Assembly: GCA_023229785.1 (NCBI GenBank)
Contig: JALNYV010000001.1
Coordinates: 186,001 to 250,000, forward strand
DNA: 64,000 nt
Source: Candidatus Dojkabacteria bacterium
GTDB lineage: Bacteria; Patescibacteria; Dojkabacteria; SC72
Reading direction: 5' to 3'
Below, piece after piece: positions 46,374-55,101 of the stretch. The position numbers and the translations under genes were made by a program. The notes below the pieces were generated by a model. That model ran no database searches. It saw only the letters and a list, made by a program, of their open reading frames with translations, and was not told where the DNA came from. The stretch's first letter is position 1. Each line of letters begins with the position of its first letter.

Positions 46374-47092
46374 TTAATCTCCAACCTCCCCTTTCCCAAC
46401 TCTTTAGCATTTCTGTTATACCTATTTGAATATTCAACATGCTCATCCCAAATAATTCTCCAATCATCGTTATCAAGCAGTTTATTAACCTCTTCTTTTC
46501 CAATTACTTTTGCTCCTATTGATACGCTAGCAAGGCTTTTTTTAGTTTTACACTCTTTAATAACTCTATGTGCAATTGGCTTAAGTTCATCTACTCCTTT
46601 CATCAGAGCTAGTATTACCAAGAACTCATCTCCTCCAAGCCTTACTATTAAATCTGATTTTCTCATCGTTTTGAAAAGTGTCTTTGCAATTCCCACTATT
46701 ACCTTATCTCCATGCAGATATCCTTTTTCAGAATTAATTGTTTTTAAATCATCAATATCTACAAAAAGTATCCCTATATCATATCCATGTCTAGCATTGT
46801 CATATAGAAATGGTTTTAACACCTCATGGTACGCATATCTATTTAATACCCCTGTTTGTTCATCAGTTATTGCATTTTTTTGAAGCTCTAAAAACGGCTT
46901 TAAGTTTATTTTTGAAAATATATATTTTCCATTTTCTTTTTTAATTGTTATTTCTTCATTTTCAAATGGAAGATTTATAGATTCATTTTCTTTTAATCTA
47001 AAAGGTATATTTTGGGGAAGATATTTTGAAGGAATGTCACTTACTTTGCTATATATAGTGATTTTGTTTTGGAATATTATCTGTTTTTCCAT
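46370..47092 (-). CDS. GGDEF-domain protein (putative diguanylate cyclase)
   Basis: 240 residues. A soluble N-terminal region (1-75) precedes a GGDEF domain (about 76-235). DEQTGVLNRYAY (78-89), FVDIDDLKTIN (110-120) and the catalytic GGDEF (153-157) are intact, and an RKSD at 144-147 five residues upstream fits the inhibitory I-site RxxD. It should therefore make c-di-GMP, which is notable in a reduced genome. No EAL, HD-GYP or PilZ gene is seen here. No membrane segment or sensor domain. Confidence 0.87.
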   Translation of the reverse strand: MEKQIIFQNKITIYSKVSDIPSKYLPQNIPFRLKENESINLPFENEEITIKKENGKYIFSKINLKPFLELQKNAITDEQTGVLNRYAYHEVLKPFLYDNARHGYDIGILFVDIDDLKTINSEKGYLHGDKVIVGIAKTLFKTMRKSDLIVRLGGDEFLVILALMKGVDELKPIAHRVIKECKTKKSLASVSIGAKVIGKEEVNKLLDNDDWRIIWDEHVEYSNRYNRNAKELGKGRLEIN

Positions 47093-47190
47093 ATAGGTTA
47101 GAAGTGTAGTACATTTATTTATTGTTGTAAATGAAATATTGGTTTGATATACTTCTTTTTGTTATAAAAGTTCTTTTTTATTAAATATAT

Positions 47191-47267
47191 GGAGTGGTAG
47201 CTCAATTGGTTAGAGCATCGCACTGTCACTGCGAAGGTTGCGGGTTCGATTCCCGTCCATTCCGCCA
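47191..47267 (+). tRNA. tRNA-Asp (anticodon GTC), CCA encoded
   Basis: Acceptor GGAGTGG pairs with CCATTCC with G-T pairs. Anticodon stem TCGCA/TGCGA with loop CTGTCAC (anticodon GTC). T arm GCGGG/CCCGT with TTCGATT loop. GCCA ends the gene, so CCA is encoded, unlike in the other four tRNAs here. Its 3' end begins the repeat described below. Confidence 0.93.
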
Positions 47268-47440
47268 CGTTTGAAAGGTTCCTTCAAGTCTCGTTCGCTA
47301 TAGCTAGAAATCCTTATAGGGATTAGATTATTTTTCATCAAAAAGCAGACTTTCTAAAATTATAGCCTGGTGGATGAAATTAGTCGTTTTTAAGCTAGTT
47401 TTACATACCCCTCGGTTCGATGTAAAAAGTCCTTTGTGGC
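47260..47440. repeat. Flanking direct repeat, copy A (starts in the tRNA-Asp 3' end)
   Basis: Begins TTCCGCCA at the end of tRNA-Asp and runs to about 47440. It aligns with 52068-52246 at a steady offset of 4806-4808 bp. Shared blocks include aagtc-cgtt, ccttat-ggatt, catcaaaaag, tagcctggt-gatgaaattag, ctagttttacatacccct and ggttcgatgta. Roughly three quarters of bases match by eye. It contains potential hairpins and a T-loop-like GGTTCGAT. No ORF is evident in this noncoding stretch (47268-47523). Confidence 0.75.
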
Positions 47441-47523
47441 ACAAGATGTTTGATATTTGATTAAAAACACTTCGGTTCCGTTCCCGTTTCTGTCTGTAAC
47501 AAATTGTGGATAACTTGAATATA

Positions 47524-48078
47524 CTATTCCAACACTTTCATAACCGCCTGATATTTCTCCTCTACAATATTTCGTGCTTCAGGTATCATTTTATTATAAC
47601 TCTCAGTAAATTTCTTAATAAGCTTCTTCTTTCCTTCCTCAATATCACAATTCAAGTCTTTATATACAAAGTAAAACATTTCGGAAATATTTCTGAAATG
47701 TGCCATTGCATCTGCAGAAGCCAGACATTTAGCTTCAACTGTTTTTTGTGGAATATTCATACTCCCTCTATGCGATGTTATACATTCTTCAACTTGTTCA
47801 ATCTTAATAGGGTCATATTTAAGTTCAGTTAATAATTTAACTGCATAAGCAGCGCCATCAATATGATGATTCTCCTTTGACCCATCGATTCTAGCAATAT
47901 CATGTAACAGTGCTGAGATTTCAACAACTTCGATATCTGCACCCAATTGCTTAGCTAATTCTTTTGAGTATTCAGCGACATATTTAACATGAGTTTCATA
48001 CATATCCAACCCTTCAGAATCATTTCGTTCTTCATATCTCTTCAATACATGTTGTTTAACTTTTTCAACTATAGTCAT
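47524..48078 (-). CDS. HD-domain phosphohydrolase
   Basis: 184 residues. Metal ligands are in place: His30, the HD pair (59-60) in LLHDIARIDGS, and SHRGS near 107 followed by a DA-containing helix. The fold and size match small HD hydrolases that act on nucleotides or phosphoesters. Substrate unknown. It lies inside the tRNA-Asp-flanked module, 17 bp downstream of the SDR gene on the same strand. Confidence 0.85.
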   Translation of the reverse strand: MTIVEKVKQHVLKRYEERNDSEGLDMYETHVKYVAEYSKELAKQLGADIEVVEISALLHDIARIDGSKENHHIDGAAYAVKLLTELKYDPIKIEQVEECITSHRGSMNIPQKTVEAKCLASADAMAHFRNISEMFYFVYKDLNCDIEEGKKKLIKKFTESYNKMIPEARNIVEEKYQAVMKVLE

Positions 48079-48095
48079 ACTTTACTGTGAATAAA

Positions 48096-48836
48096 TTAAT
48101 TTTCTAAATGTTTTATTAAATCCATTCTTTTAATATTTATATTTCTGTTTCTTGTTAACATAAATATTATTGCTTCTACTGATTCAACTTTGTCAAACAT
48201 CCATGGCTCATTATCTTTATAATCTAATCCTTCTTTTTTAAACATATTTGTATTCATACCTCCTGGATAATATCCCATTACCCTAAGGTTCTTGTTATAG
48301 AATTCCTTTTCCATTGCCTCTGAATATCCTTGTAATGCATATTTTGTTGCTGAATATGTTGTATGTGAATAGTCAGTTGGCACTTCATATCCTGCGACAC
48401 TAATCACATTTAATATTTGAGAGTATTCTGACTTAAGTAGTACAGGTAATAGAGTTCTAGAAACGAGTAAATATGAAAGAGTATTAACATTAACCATTTC
48501 AATTATTTTCTCTGTTGTAATTTCTATTGTAGGAACTTCAGACCAACCACCCGTGTTATTTATTAAAATATCTAATTCTTTAATGGTTGAGAATTTTGAT
48601 TCAATTTCTTTCGGCTCGTTAAAATCACATATTAGAATACTATGTCCTTCCCCTTCTAATTCCTTTAATACGGATTCAGCTTTATCCTTATCTCTACCAT
48701 GAATAATAATTTTAGAACCAAGTTTTGAGAGTGCTATTGCTAATTGTTTACCCAATCCATCAGTACTCCCAGTTATTAAAACTTTCTTGTTTTTTAAGTC
48801 TAAAGCCATATTTTTTATTATCATTTTATTATTCAT
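48096..48836 (-). CDS. Short-chain dehydrogenase/reductase
   Basis: 246 residues, classical SDR. The cofactor motif TGSTDGLG is at 22-29, NNTG (about 93-96), catalytic Ser146 and YSATK (Tyr161, Lys165). An N-terminal Gly/Lys-rich HGRDK after strand 2 favours NADP(H). Substrate unknown. Located between tRNA-Asp and a tRNA-like remnant. Confidence 0.9.
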   Translation of the reverse strand: MNNKMIIKNMALDLKNKKVLITGSTDGLGKQLAIALSKLGSKIIIHGRDKDKAESVLKELEGEGHSILICDFNEPKEIESKFSTIKELDILINNTGGWSEVPTIEITTEKIIEMVNVNTLSYLLVSRTLLPVLLKSEYSQILNVISVAGYEVPTDYSHTTYSATKYALQGYSEAMEKEFYNKNLRVMGYYPGGMNTNMFKKEGLDYKDNEPWMFDKVESVEAIIFMLTRNRNINIKRMDLIKHLEN

Positions 48837-48943
48837 AGTTTATCGCAAAGAAATGAGAATGACTAGTTTATCTCTCTATTATGTAGGTGACCCGTTTCAT
48901 CTAGGGAACGGTGTTCGACCCTTCGTTCTAATAAATCCCTTTA

Positions 48944-48987
48944 CTGTCTTGAAAGATTTTAGTGCGGTTCGATCCCCGTCCACTCCG
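48944..48987 (+). pseudogene. tRNA-Asp-like 3' fragment
   Basis: CTGTC and then GTGCGGTTCGATCCCCGTCCACTCCG-type sequence resembles the anticodon loop, T arm and acceptor of tRNA-Asp (CTGTCAC, then GGTTCGATTCCC and CCATTCCG). The 5' half is not seen and the cloverleaf cannot form. The rest of the gap 48837-49129 holds no ORF or other feature I can support. Confidence 0.5.
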
Positions 48988-49129
48988 TTTTCAGAATTTC
49001 ATTTCTATGAACTCATCAAAAGCCTCACTATGATTAGTTAATATTCAGTTCGGGAATTTAGTATTTCATACACTAGGGCGAATAAATAACCGAACTTTTA
49101 CAGACATACATCTTTCAATTATTTATCTT

Positions 49130-49909
49130 TTGATTTATATTATTTCTATGAATAACAACTTAAAACAATTGGTAATAGATGAATTCTCAGGAGAGAATGC
49201 ACAGCAACAGTATATTAAGAAAGCTGAGGAAGGACTTTGGTTGTCTGAAAAATTCTTTATTAAAAAATACTTTACAAAGAAAGGGAGTAAAGTGCTTGAT
49301 ATGGGTTGTGGGACGGGAAGAACGACAATTCCACTACATAATGGAGGATTTGATGTTGTCGGAGTAGATATTGTTCCAGCAATGATAAACAATGCTAAAA
49401 TCATTTCAAAACAAAAGGGATTAGATATTGATTATAGAATTGGAGATGCAACTAACATAGATTTCCCCGATAACACATTTGATTATGCTTTCTTTTCAAA
49501 TCAAGGATGGACACAAATCCCTAATAGTAAAAACAGAATACAAGCATTAAAAGAGGTTTATAGGGTATTAAAACCTGATGGAATTTATATATTTACATCA
49601 CATACAAGACACTTATTTAGTGAATACTTCTTTATGTTCATTTGGCTATGGATTAGATTCTACATTCTAAAACCTCTTGGATTTCATATTGTGGAAATTG
49701 ACTATGGTGATAGATTTTTTGATAGAGAATCAAGTGATAAACAAAGGACATACAAAACGAAACAATATATCCATATCTCATCAGTGCAAGAAGTTGTTGA
49801 ACAAATCAAAAGTGTTGGTTTTAAGGTACTTGAAACAAATGGTGAACTTCAAATATCTGAGACAGATAAACGAAAGCATCCTCCAGTATATTTTATCTGT
49901 CAAAAGTAG
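49130..49909 (+). CDS. Class I SAM-dependent methyltransferase
   Basis: 259 residues from the first ATG; the second start (MNNN, residue 7) is a plausible alternative. The SAM site DMGCGTGR is at 57-64, with VGVDI (motif II) and DYAFFSNQG (motif IV). [12 protein letters not shown] helix-strand follows. A hydrophobic stretch (about 155-172) suggests a membrane-near substrate. Two bases separate it from the tandem-GNAT gene, so they are co-transcribed. Confidence 0.88.
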   Translation: MIYIISMNNNLKQLVIDEFSGENAQQQYIKKAEEGLWLSEKFFIKKYFTKKGSKVLDMGCGTGRTTIPLHNGGFDVVGVDIVPAMINNAKIISKQKGLDIDYRIGDATNIDFPDNTFDYAFFSNQGWTQIPNSKNRIQALKEVYRVLKPDGIYIFTSHTRHLFSEYFFMFIWLWIRFYILKPLGFHIVEIDYGDRFFDRESSDKQRTYKTKQYIHISSVQEVVEQIKSVGFKVLETNGELQISETDKRKHPPVYFICQK

Positions 49910-50845
49910 ATGATCAAAGATATTAGCATTGAAGAATACACAAGTAATCAATTTGAAGATTTATGGAAATTGTATGAATCATCAAATAGCTTCAAACTTT
50001 GGCCAGTTAAAAAAGAAAAATTTCTTAATATTCTTTCTGGTGAAGGAGATATAAATGATTTAACAAAGATATTTGTTGCAAAAGATAATTCAGAAATTAT
50101 TGGATACTTAGTCTGCAAATACTCCCCTAACGAGCTAGAAAGCTCTACACTAGTCTTAATTATAATAAAGAAGGAATATGAGAAGAAAGGTACAGGGAAA
50201 GAGTTACTTACAAAGCTTGAAACATTTCTTAAAAGTATAAATGTTAAGAAAATTGCATTAGGAAATAGTTATCTTTGGCCTGGAATTCCAGAAAATCTAA
50301 ATTGCAAAGATTTTTTTATTAAAAATGGTTTTGTTCTTCAAGATGAAATGCCAGTTGATATGGCAAGAGATACTTCAAATTGGACACCACCTTCTGGTAT
50401 TTACGACTGTTTAGATAAATATGGAGTAAAGATTGAATTTTCAAATAAAGAGGTTGCAGAAGATATTTTAGATGTATTAAAAAAAGATTTTTCAGATTAT
50501 GAATGGTATAAGTTTTACAAAAGAGATTTTGATGAAGGAAAATATAATAATGTATTCTATGCTCATAAAGATAAAGAAATTATTGCAGTAAGTGAACTAT
50601 GGTATAAGAATTGTACATGGGATTTACTCTTTGAAAATAATGTAGGCGGTGGAGCAGTATTAGGAGTTGTAGAAGATTGGAGAGGAAAAGGAATAGGACT
50701 TGCTATGAAAACATGGGGAACTGAAAGAGTTAAAGAAATGGGTGCAAAGTATATTTATATTGGTTGGACATATGAAATAGATTTTTACAAAAGATTAGGA
50801 TTTGAGGTTTGGAGAAGGTATTATAGAGGATATAAAAGCATTTAA
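49910..50845 (+). CDS. Tandem-GNAT acetyltransferase
   Basis: 311 residues with two GNAT domains. The N-terminal one (1-150) has EKKGTGKELLTKLE as acetyl-CoA loop and the C-terminal one (about 165-311) has EDWRGKGIGLAMKTW with a fully conserved RGKGIG loop. The N-terminal loop lacks the arginine, so only the C-terminal half may be active. Substrate unknown. Part of the four-gene plus-strand module. Confidence 0.85.
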   Translation: MIKDISIEEYTSNQFEDLWKLYESSNSFKLWPVKKEKFLNILSGEGDINDLTKIFVAKDNSEIIGYLVCKYSPNELESSTLVLIIIKKEYEKKGTGKELLTKLETFLKSINVKKIALGNSYLWPGIPENLNCKDFFIKNGFVLQDEMPVDMARDTSNWTPPSGIYDCLDKYGVKIEFSNKEVAEDILDVLKKDFSDYEWYKFYKRDFDEGKYNNVFYAHKDKEIIAVSELWYKNCTWDLLFENNVGGGAVLGVVEDWRGKGIGLAMKTWGTERVKEMGAKYIYIGWTYEIDFYKRLGFEVWRRYYRGYKSI

Positions 50846-50853
50846 TTATAAAT

Positions 50854-51450
50854 ATGATTAACTCACCATTTGAAATACAACTAAAATCAGGAAATGCAGA
50901 TAATTCTCGTGAACTTAAAGAACCATTAAATCCAAATGAAAGCTATGGTGCAATAATTGTGAAGCCCTCACTAGATAGCTCATCACCCATTCCAGACGAT
51001 GAAGTTAAGGAGGATTTAGAGAAGGCTGGGCTAGAAATAGTTGGAAAATATAAGGTAGATTTTTCATTTGAAGAGAATAGAAAAGTTGGAGAAACAATTT
51101 TTTGGAACTTCTATGCTAAACATTTTTTAGAAACATCAGTCAGGCTAATGACAGCTTCTTGGCGAGCCTATCTAGGCACATCAACAATATATTTCGTAAA
51201 GCAAAAGAATCAACAACCATCTGAAACTAGCATCTGCGACACAACTAAAACTGTCCGTGATAAGATTAGAAAAAATCATCCAACATCACAACCAGTTAGA
51301 ATGCTTGATTTAGATGAAATATCAAAACTTAACGAACAAGAATGGTACGAATATGCTTTGAGGGCTATGGATAATAAGGTACATGCTTGTGATAATAATG
51401 AGGAAGTTCTAAACTTATACAAATTATTAGAATCATTACATTATGAATAA
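50854..51450 (+). CDS. Hypothetical protein, possible nucleoside-diphosphate-kinase-like fold
   Basis: 198 residues. Features in order resemble NDK: YGAIIVKPS, then an ELV-like helix (DLEKAGLEIVGKYKV), a YAKHF segment, TSTIYFVK and KTVRDKIRKNHP. The NDK active-site histidine is not apparent. It may be a degenerate or divergent member. It is 8 bp from the GNAT gene and overlaps the NUDIX gene by 8 nt, so it belongs to the module. Confidence 0.45.
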   Translation: MINSPFEIQLKSGNADNSRELKEPLNPNESYGAIIVKPSLDSSSPIPDDEVKEDLEKAGLEIVGKYKVDFSFEENRKVGETIFWNFYAKHFLETSVRLMTASWRAYLGTSTIYFVKQKNQQPSETSICDTTKTVRDKIRKNHPTSQPVRMLDLDEISKLNEQEWYEYALRAMDNKVHACDNNEEVLNLYKLLESLHYE

Positions 51451-51970
51451 AACATTAGCACATACAAATTATTGGGATTACAAAGATAAGAAATACAAGT
51501 TTGATATATTTCTCACAGATTCATTTGATTCTATAACCCCTATTACACAAGTATATGGAATTATGCTTAATGAGACCAAAGATAAAATCATGGTTGTGTA
51601 TAACAAGGGAGATATGTGGATTTTACCAGGGGGAAAAGTTGAAGAAAATGAAAAACCTCTTGAAACACTTGTTAGAGAAATGCATGAGGAAACAAATTGT
51701 GATATTGATTTGGAACAAACTACTCCATTGTTTTATCAAGAGGGATTTCTTTTTGACTCTGTAAATAACAAATGGCTTAGCCAAGTTGGATTTCAAACAA
51801 GATACATAACTGTTGTAAAGAAATATAGAAAGTTTGTTTCAGATCCAGACAATGGAGATATTATAGAAACTAAATGGATTAGTTTTTCAGAAATACCTAA
51901 ATATCTTAAATGGGGAGAAACAGCATTATTGATTAAGAAAATTTTAGAAGAAAAATATCCTAAATCCTAA
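51443..51970 (+). CDS. NUDIX hydrolase
   Basis: 175 residues. The Nudix helix starts at GGKVEENEKPLETL and continues REMHEET; the last glycine of the consensus is Asn (TNC). N- and C-terminal strands fit the fold. Substrate unknown. It overlaps the previous gene by 8 nt and ends the accessory plus-strand operon, 98 bp before the second flanking repeat. Confidence 0.85.
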   Translation: MNKTLAHTNYWDYKDKKYKFDIFLTDSFDSITPITQVYGIMLNETKDKIMVVYNKGDMWILPGGKVEENEKPLETLVREMHEETNCDIDLEQTTPLFYQEGFLFDSVNNKWLSQVGFQTRYITVVKKYRKFVSDPDNGDIIETKWISFSEIPKYLKWGETALLIKKILEEKYPKS

Positions 51971-52067
51971 TTCATTTTATTTCTCAAATAGAAGTCCTAA
52001 TTTCCTTAATGCAATAAACAAAACATCATTGTTTTGTACTGAAAAAGTTCGGCAGTCGCTCCAAACC

Positions 52068-52246
52068 TTCCGCCATACTTCATATGTTCCCACAAGTCCC
52101 GTCCACTATCTCTCTAAACCCTTATGGGGATTGGGTTATTCCCCATCAAAAAGGGAAGAGTTCAAAATAATAGCCTGGTAGATGAAATTAGCCGTTTTCA
52201 GGCTAGTTTTACATACCCCTTGGTTCGATGTAGAAAGCCTTTTGTT
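52068..52246. repeat. Flanking direct repeat, copy B
   Basis: Partner of 47260-47440 in the same orientation. It begins with a tRNA-like TTCCGCCA (52068-52075) though no full tRNA lies upstream. A perfect 7-bp stem TAGCCTG/CAGGCTA is visible at about 52171-52205 and is only partly kept in copy A. The remainder of 51971-52259 holds no gene I can support. Confidence 0.75.
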
Positions 52247-52259
52247 ATACAAAAACACC

Positions 52260-52808
52260 TTATAAAGACTCTAACTGTCTGAAGTTCATATAATACTTTT
52301 GAATATCTTTTTCCCAATTTGGATATGAAAGACTAGGGAGTTCCATTTCTATTGGTAGAATTCTCATGGTGGAGGCGTTATGCAATTGCCCTTTCTTACC
52401 TGGGTTCTTGAGATACAAATCGTTAGAATGTTTTAATAAAGGACATACTACAGTACTTGGAATAATCCAGACATCAGGTTCTTTAACGAAGTTGTTTAAT
52501 TTCACAAAGGCATAGTAAAAATCGTCTGACTCTCCTTGTTCATCTTTTTGCGAAAGTGGAAATCTCTTTGAATTGTCTAATTGGGTTGTTTTAACAGATA
52601 TTTTAATAAGTTTGCCTTTTGGGCTCAATGCCAATAAATCATATCGTTCTGCTCTACCAAGAGTTATCGTTACTGTATAGTCTAAAGCTGATAATCTAGA
52701 TGCAATAAAATACTCTCCTGCATTACCTACGTTCTGTTTTTGTAGCTTTATCGCTACACTTGTCGCTGTGGATTTATCCATTACAAGTAAACATAAAATT
52801 ATGTACAT
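52260..52808 (-). CDS. PD-(D/E)XK-like nuclease-fold protein
   Basis: 182 residues. GNAGEYFIASRL (about 28-39) supplies a Glu, ERYDLLAL an Asp, and KISVKTTQ a Lys, in the spacing of a restriction-endonuclease-like core. A second ATG (MDKS at residue 10) is an equally good start. No ribosome binding site is visible. It follows a strongly structured leader and the serine recombinase gene, and precedes the copy B repeat. Function unknown; a small nuclease of a mobile element is likely. Confidence 0.55.
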   Translation of the reverse strand: MYIILCLLVMDKSTATSVAIKLQKQNVGNAGEYFIASRLSALDYTVTITLGRAERYDLLALSPKGKLIKISVKTTQLDNSKRFPLSQKDEQGESDDFYYAFVKLNNFVKEPDVWIIPSTVVCPLLKHSNDLYLKNPGKKGQLHNASTMRILPIEMELPSLSYPNWEKDIQKYYMNFRQLESL

Positions 52809-52829
52809 TGGTGGAGGTATAACAAAAGT

Positions 52830-52972
52830 GGCCCCCCAACCAGCGAGTTTCCTTTCGGATTCTCCTACATCCCTTTCGGGTTGTAGACCACAGCGATGGA
52901 CTGGCTAGAGAGCCGCCTATATCGCTGTGGACTTTAATTTTGAACTCCATGCCAAATTGGTTTAGGAATTAA
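52830..52972 (-). ncRNA. Structured RNA candidate with GNRA hairpins
   Basis: Read on the minus strand, three hairpins lie in series. The first is a perfect 10-bp stem, CCACAGCGAT with ATCGCTGTGG (plus 52888-52897 and 52921-52930), with an inner GGCT-CTCT-AGCC hairpin. The second is CTACA-A-CCC-GAAA-GGG-A-TGTAG (plus 52865-52886), the third GAG-AA-TCC-GAAA-GGA-AA-CTC (about plus 52845-52863). Two GAAA tetraloops on this strand favour an RNA. I do not recognise a known family. Confidence 0.6.
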
Positions 52973-52979
52973 CTACTTT

Positions 52980-52985
52980 ATTATA
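52980..52985 (-). promoter_or_regulatory. -10 box upstream of the structured RNA
   Basis: TATAAT on the minus strand in the gap after the recombinase stop. The -35 region (about 53002-53008) is poor. It could start a transcript near 52973 that covers the hairpins and the nuclease-like ORF. Confidence 0.4.
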
Positions 52986-53019
52986 CCGCAAAATGATATT
53001 TATGCGAGGTTAAAAAGGG

Positions 53020-54345
53020 TTACGCTAAGCGAAGTTTTCTATCTGCAATCTCAAACTTTGAGTTTATTCCTTCTAGTATTCTTAATCTTTCTTGTGGATT
53101 TCCAAATTGCAGGATATGCAATAGATAATTCTGCAACATTTTTTCTGTTGAAAATTTGCCTTTAGAATTATTAGTGTTGTGAGGAGTTAGTTCTACTCCC
53201 TTGTATTGATCATTTTCAATAATCTTCCTCATATTATTTACTCTCTTTATTTCATCATTAAATTCTCTCATTAAATATTCTTTATCTAATTTCATTTGAG
53301 GGAGAAATGTAATGAGTTGATTAATCATTTCTTTTTCTGTTATGTAAGGTTCATGACAATCAAAGTCTCTAATGTGACAACAATGATAATAGATATGAGT
53401 ATTAACTTTTCCAGATTTTAGAACTTTATATTTTATTTCTGCTGTTATTCCCGATCCACAGTTAGAGCATTTACAAAGTTTTTTGAATGGAAATACTTGT
53501 TTATTCCATTGCTTGGGATATGTTTCAGTTTGAATCTGAACTTTTTCATAGAGAGCTTTTGATATCAAAGTCGGGTAGGATCCTTTATACCAGATATCTC
53601 CGAAGGAGAATTCTCCGAAATAGAATGGGTTTTTAAGTGTTGCGAATATTCTTCCAATTGTCATTTTATATCCTCTTGGAGTTTTGAAATTTATACTATT
53701 TAACCATCTTATTAGCATTCTTCCAGAGTATCCTTCATATGCTACTTTTTCAAACATTTCTTTAATTATTGGTGCTCTTTCTTTATCAAATTCTACAGAA
53801 GATATTCTGTTAGATTTCATAATATTAATGTAACCTATCGGTGCAGGTCCTGGTCTAATTCCAATCATGCATTTATTTCTATGTCCTCTTTTTACATTTA
53901 TTCCTCTATTATCATTTTCTAATTTAGCTTGAGAGCATAGGATCATTAGCAAGAACTTTTCGTTTGGATTATTTGAGAATGTTTGTGAGTAGCAGTTTAT
54001 CAGATCTAGTTTCCCTTGATCCATTAAGTCTACGATTCTTCCAAGATCTCCTGCATTCCTTGATAATCTATCTGGAGCCCAAGTAATGATTGCATTGTAT
54101 TTCCCTTTGAATATATTGTCTAAAAGATAGTTAAATTTAGGTCTTTGAGCTGTTTCTTTGGCTGAGTGGGATTCTGTTACTATTTCTACAATGTTTATTT
54201 TTTCTCTTTTTGCTTTTTCTTTCATTTCCATGAGTTGCCCATCAATACTCATGGCTTGTTTCTCATCGGATTCTGAAGATTTTCTTGCATAAAGTACGTA
54301 TTTAAGTTCTTTTGTGTCTTTCATAGTGACATGAAAGTACCGCAA
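53020..54345 (-). CDS. Large serine recombinase
   Basis: Site-specific DNA recombinase, 441 residues. An N-terminal resolvase domain has the YARKSS catalytic serine region (Ser23 or 24), SIDGQ, and WAPDRLSRN (about 94-102). A recombinase domain (about 155-260) and a zinc-ribbon segment (CKCSNCG near 300, CC and HEP further on) with a coiled coil at the C-terminus follow. This is the integrase type of phages and integrative elements. Its position at the left end of a minus-strand island suggests the attachment site is between it and 52.2 kb. Confidence 0.92.
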   Translation of the reverse strand: MRYFHVTMKDTKELKYVLYARKSSESDEKQAMSIDGQLMEMKEKAKREKINIVEIVTESHSAKETAQRPKFNYLLDNIFKGKYNAIITWAPDRLSRNAGDLGRIVDLMDQGKLDLINCYSQTFSNNPNEKFLLMILCSQAKLENDNRGINVKRGHRNKCMIGIRPGPAPIGYINIMKSNRISSVEFDKERAPIIKEMFEKVAYEGYSGRMLIRWLNSINFKTPRGYKMTIGRIFATLKNPFYFGEFSFGDIWYKGSYPTLISKALYEKVQIQTETYPKQWNKQVFPFKKLCKCSNCGSGITAEIKYKVLKSGKVNTHIYYHCCHIRDFDCHEPYITEKEMINQLITFLPQMKLDKEYLMREFNDEIKRVNNMRKIIENDQYKGVELTPHNTNNSKGKFSTEKMLQNYLLHILQFGNPQERLRILEGINSKFEIADRKLRLA

Positions 54346-54378
54346 GAATATGAGGAAGTCTAATAAAGAATCGTATAT

Positions 54379-55101
54379 CTAGATCCTTCTTTCAATTAAT
54401 TTCTTTTGCTCACTATCTATGAGATTCTCGGAAAAGGAGTTCCAATTGAATTGTGTATATATCACCTTAATCACCTCTTTTGCTAATAACAAGTTATTAG
54501 CAATCAAAAGATCTTTTTGTAACTCTTTTTCCCATGTAATCGTTTCAACTTTCGAGGTATATTCAAAATCTATGGGCCATCGTCCAGGATCAAATGTTGT
54601 TAACCTACGGTTTTTTATATTATTTAAAGTTATTTTGATATAAAAATTTTCGGTATCTAATTTGTTTGCAAGATTAGAAAAGAACAGCATAAATTCGGTA
54701 ACTTCATAAATTGCACTTATCGCATCATACCATTTGTTTGGCTCAATTTTCTCAAATTTAGTTCCTTTAGCAAAACCACTCTCACTATACCAATCGTCTT
54801 TGAATCCAACCAAATCAATAAAGAGTCCTGATTGAAACATTTCCCATGTCTCAAGATAATGATCCATTGCGATCCAAGATTCTACACAATCGTTTTTATT
54901 GTATATTTCAGTATATTTTTTGTCACTCGCTGGAATAAATGGAAAAGACCATCCTCGTAAAGATATCTGAGAAGATTGGATATACTCTCGGACTGTTTTC
55001 AAATCCGTCATGAGTTTTGAATCAAACTTAACTGGTCGGAATTCTAAAGTATAATAACCACGACTTTTGATGAGCTTTTTTGTATTTTCGAAATCGTTCA
55101 T
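54379..55101 (-). CDS. Hypothetical partner of the AlbA_2-like protein
   Basis: 240 residues, soluble, not recognised. Aromatic-rich (WSFPFIP, WIAMDHYLETWEMF, DPGRWPIDFEY) and mostly helical in the C-terminal third. Its start overlaps the end of the AlbA_2-like gene by 4 nt, so both proteins are likely made together and may interact. Confidence 0.65.
   Translation of the reverse strand: MNDFENTKKLIKSRGYYTLEFRPVKFDSKLMTDLKTVREYIQSSQISLRGWSFPFIPASDKKYTEIYNKNDCVESWIAMDHYLETWEMFQSGLFIDLVGFKDDWYSESGFAKGTKFEKIEPNKWYDAISAIYEVTEFMLFFSNLANKLDTENFYIKITLNNIKNRRLTTFDPGRWPIDFEYTSKVETITWEKELQKDLLIANNLLLAKEVIKVIYTQFNWNSFSENLIDSEQKKLIERRI

Noticed and set aside
52845..52930. RNase P RNA, tmRNA or SRP RNA as identity for the structured segment
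   Set aside because: None of the conserved core sequences of these RNAs is visible; the length is also too short for RNase P or tmRNA.
53020..54345. IS607- or IS605-type transposon
   Set aside because: The recombinase is a large serine integrase with recombinase and zinc-ribbon domains, and no TnpB-like gene is nearby.
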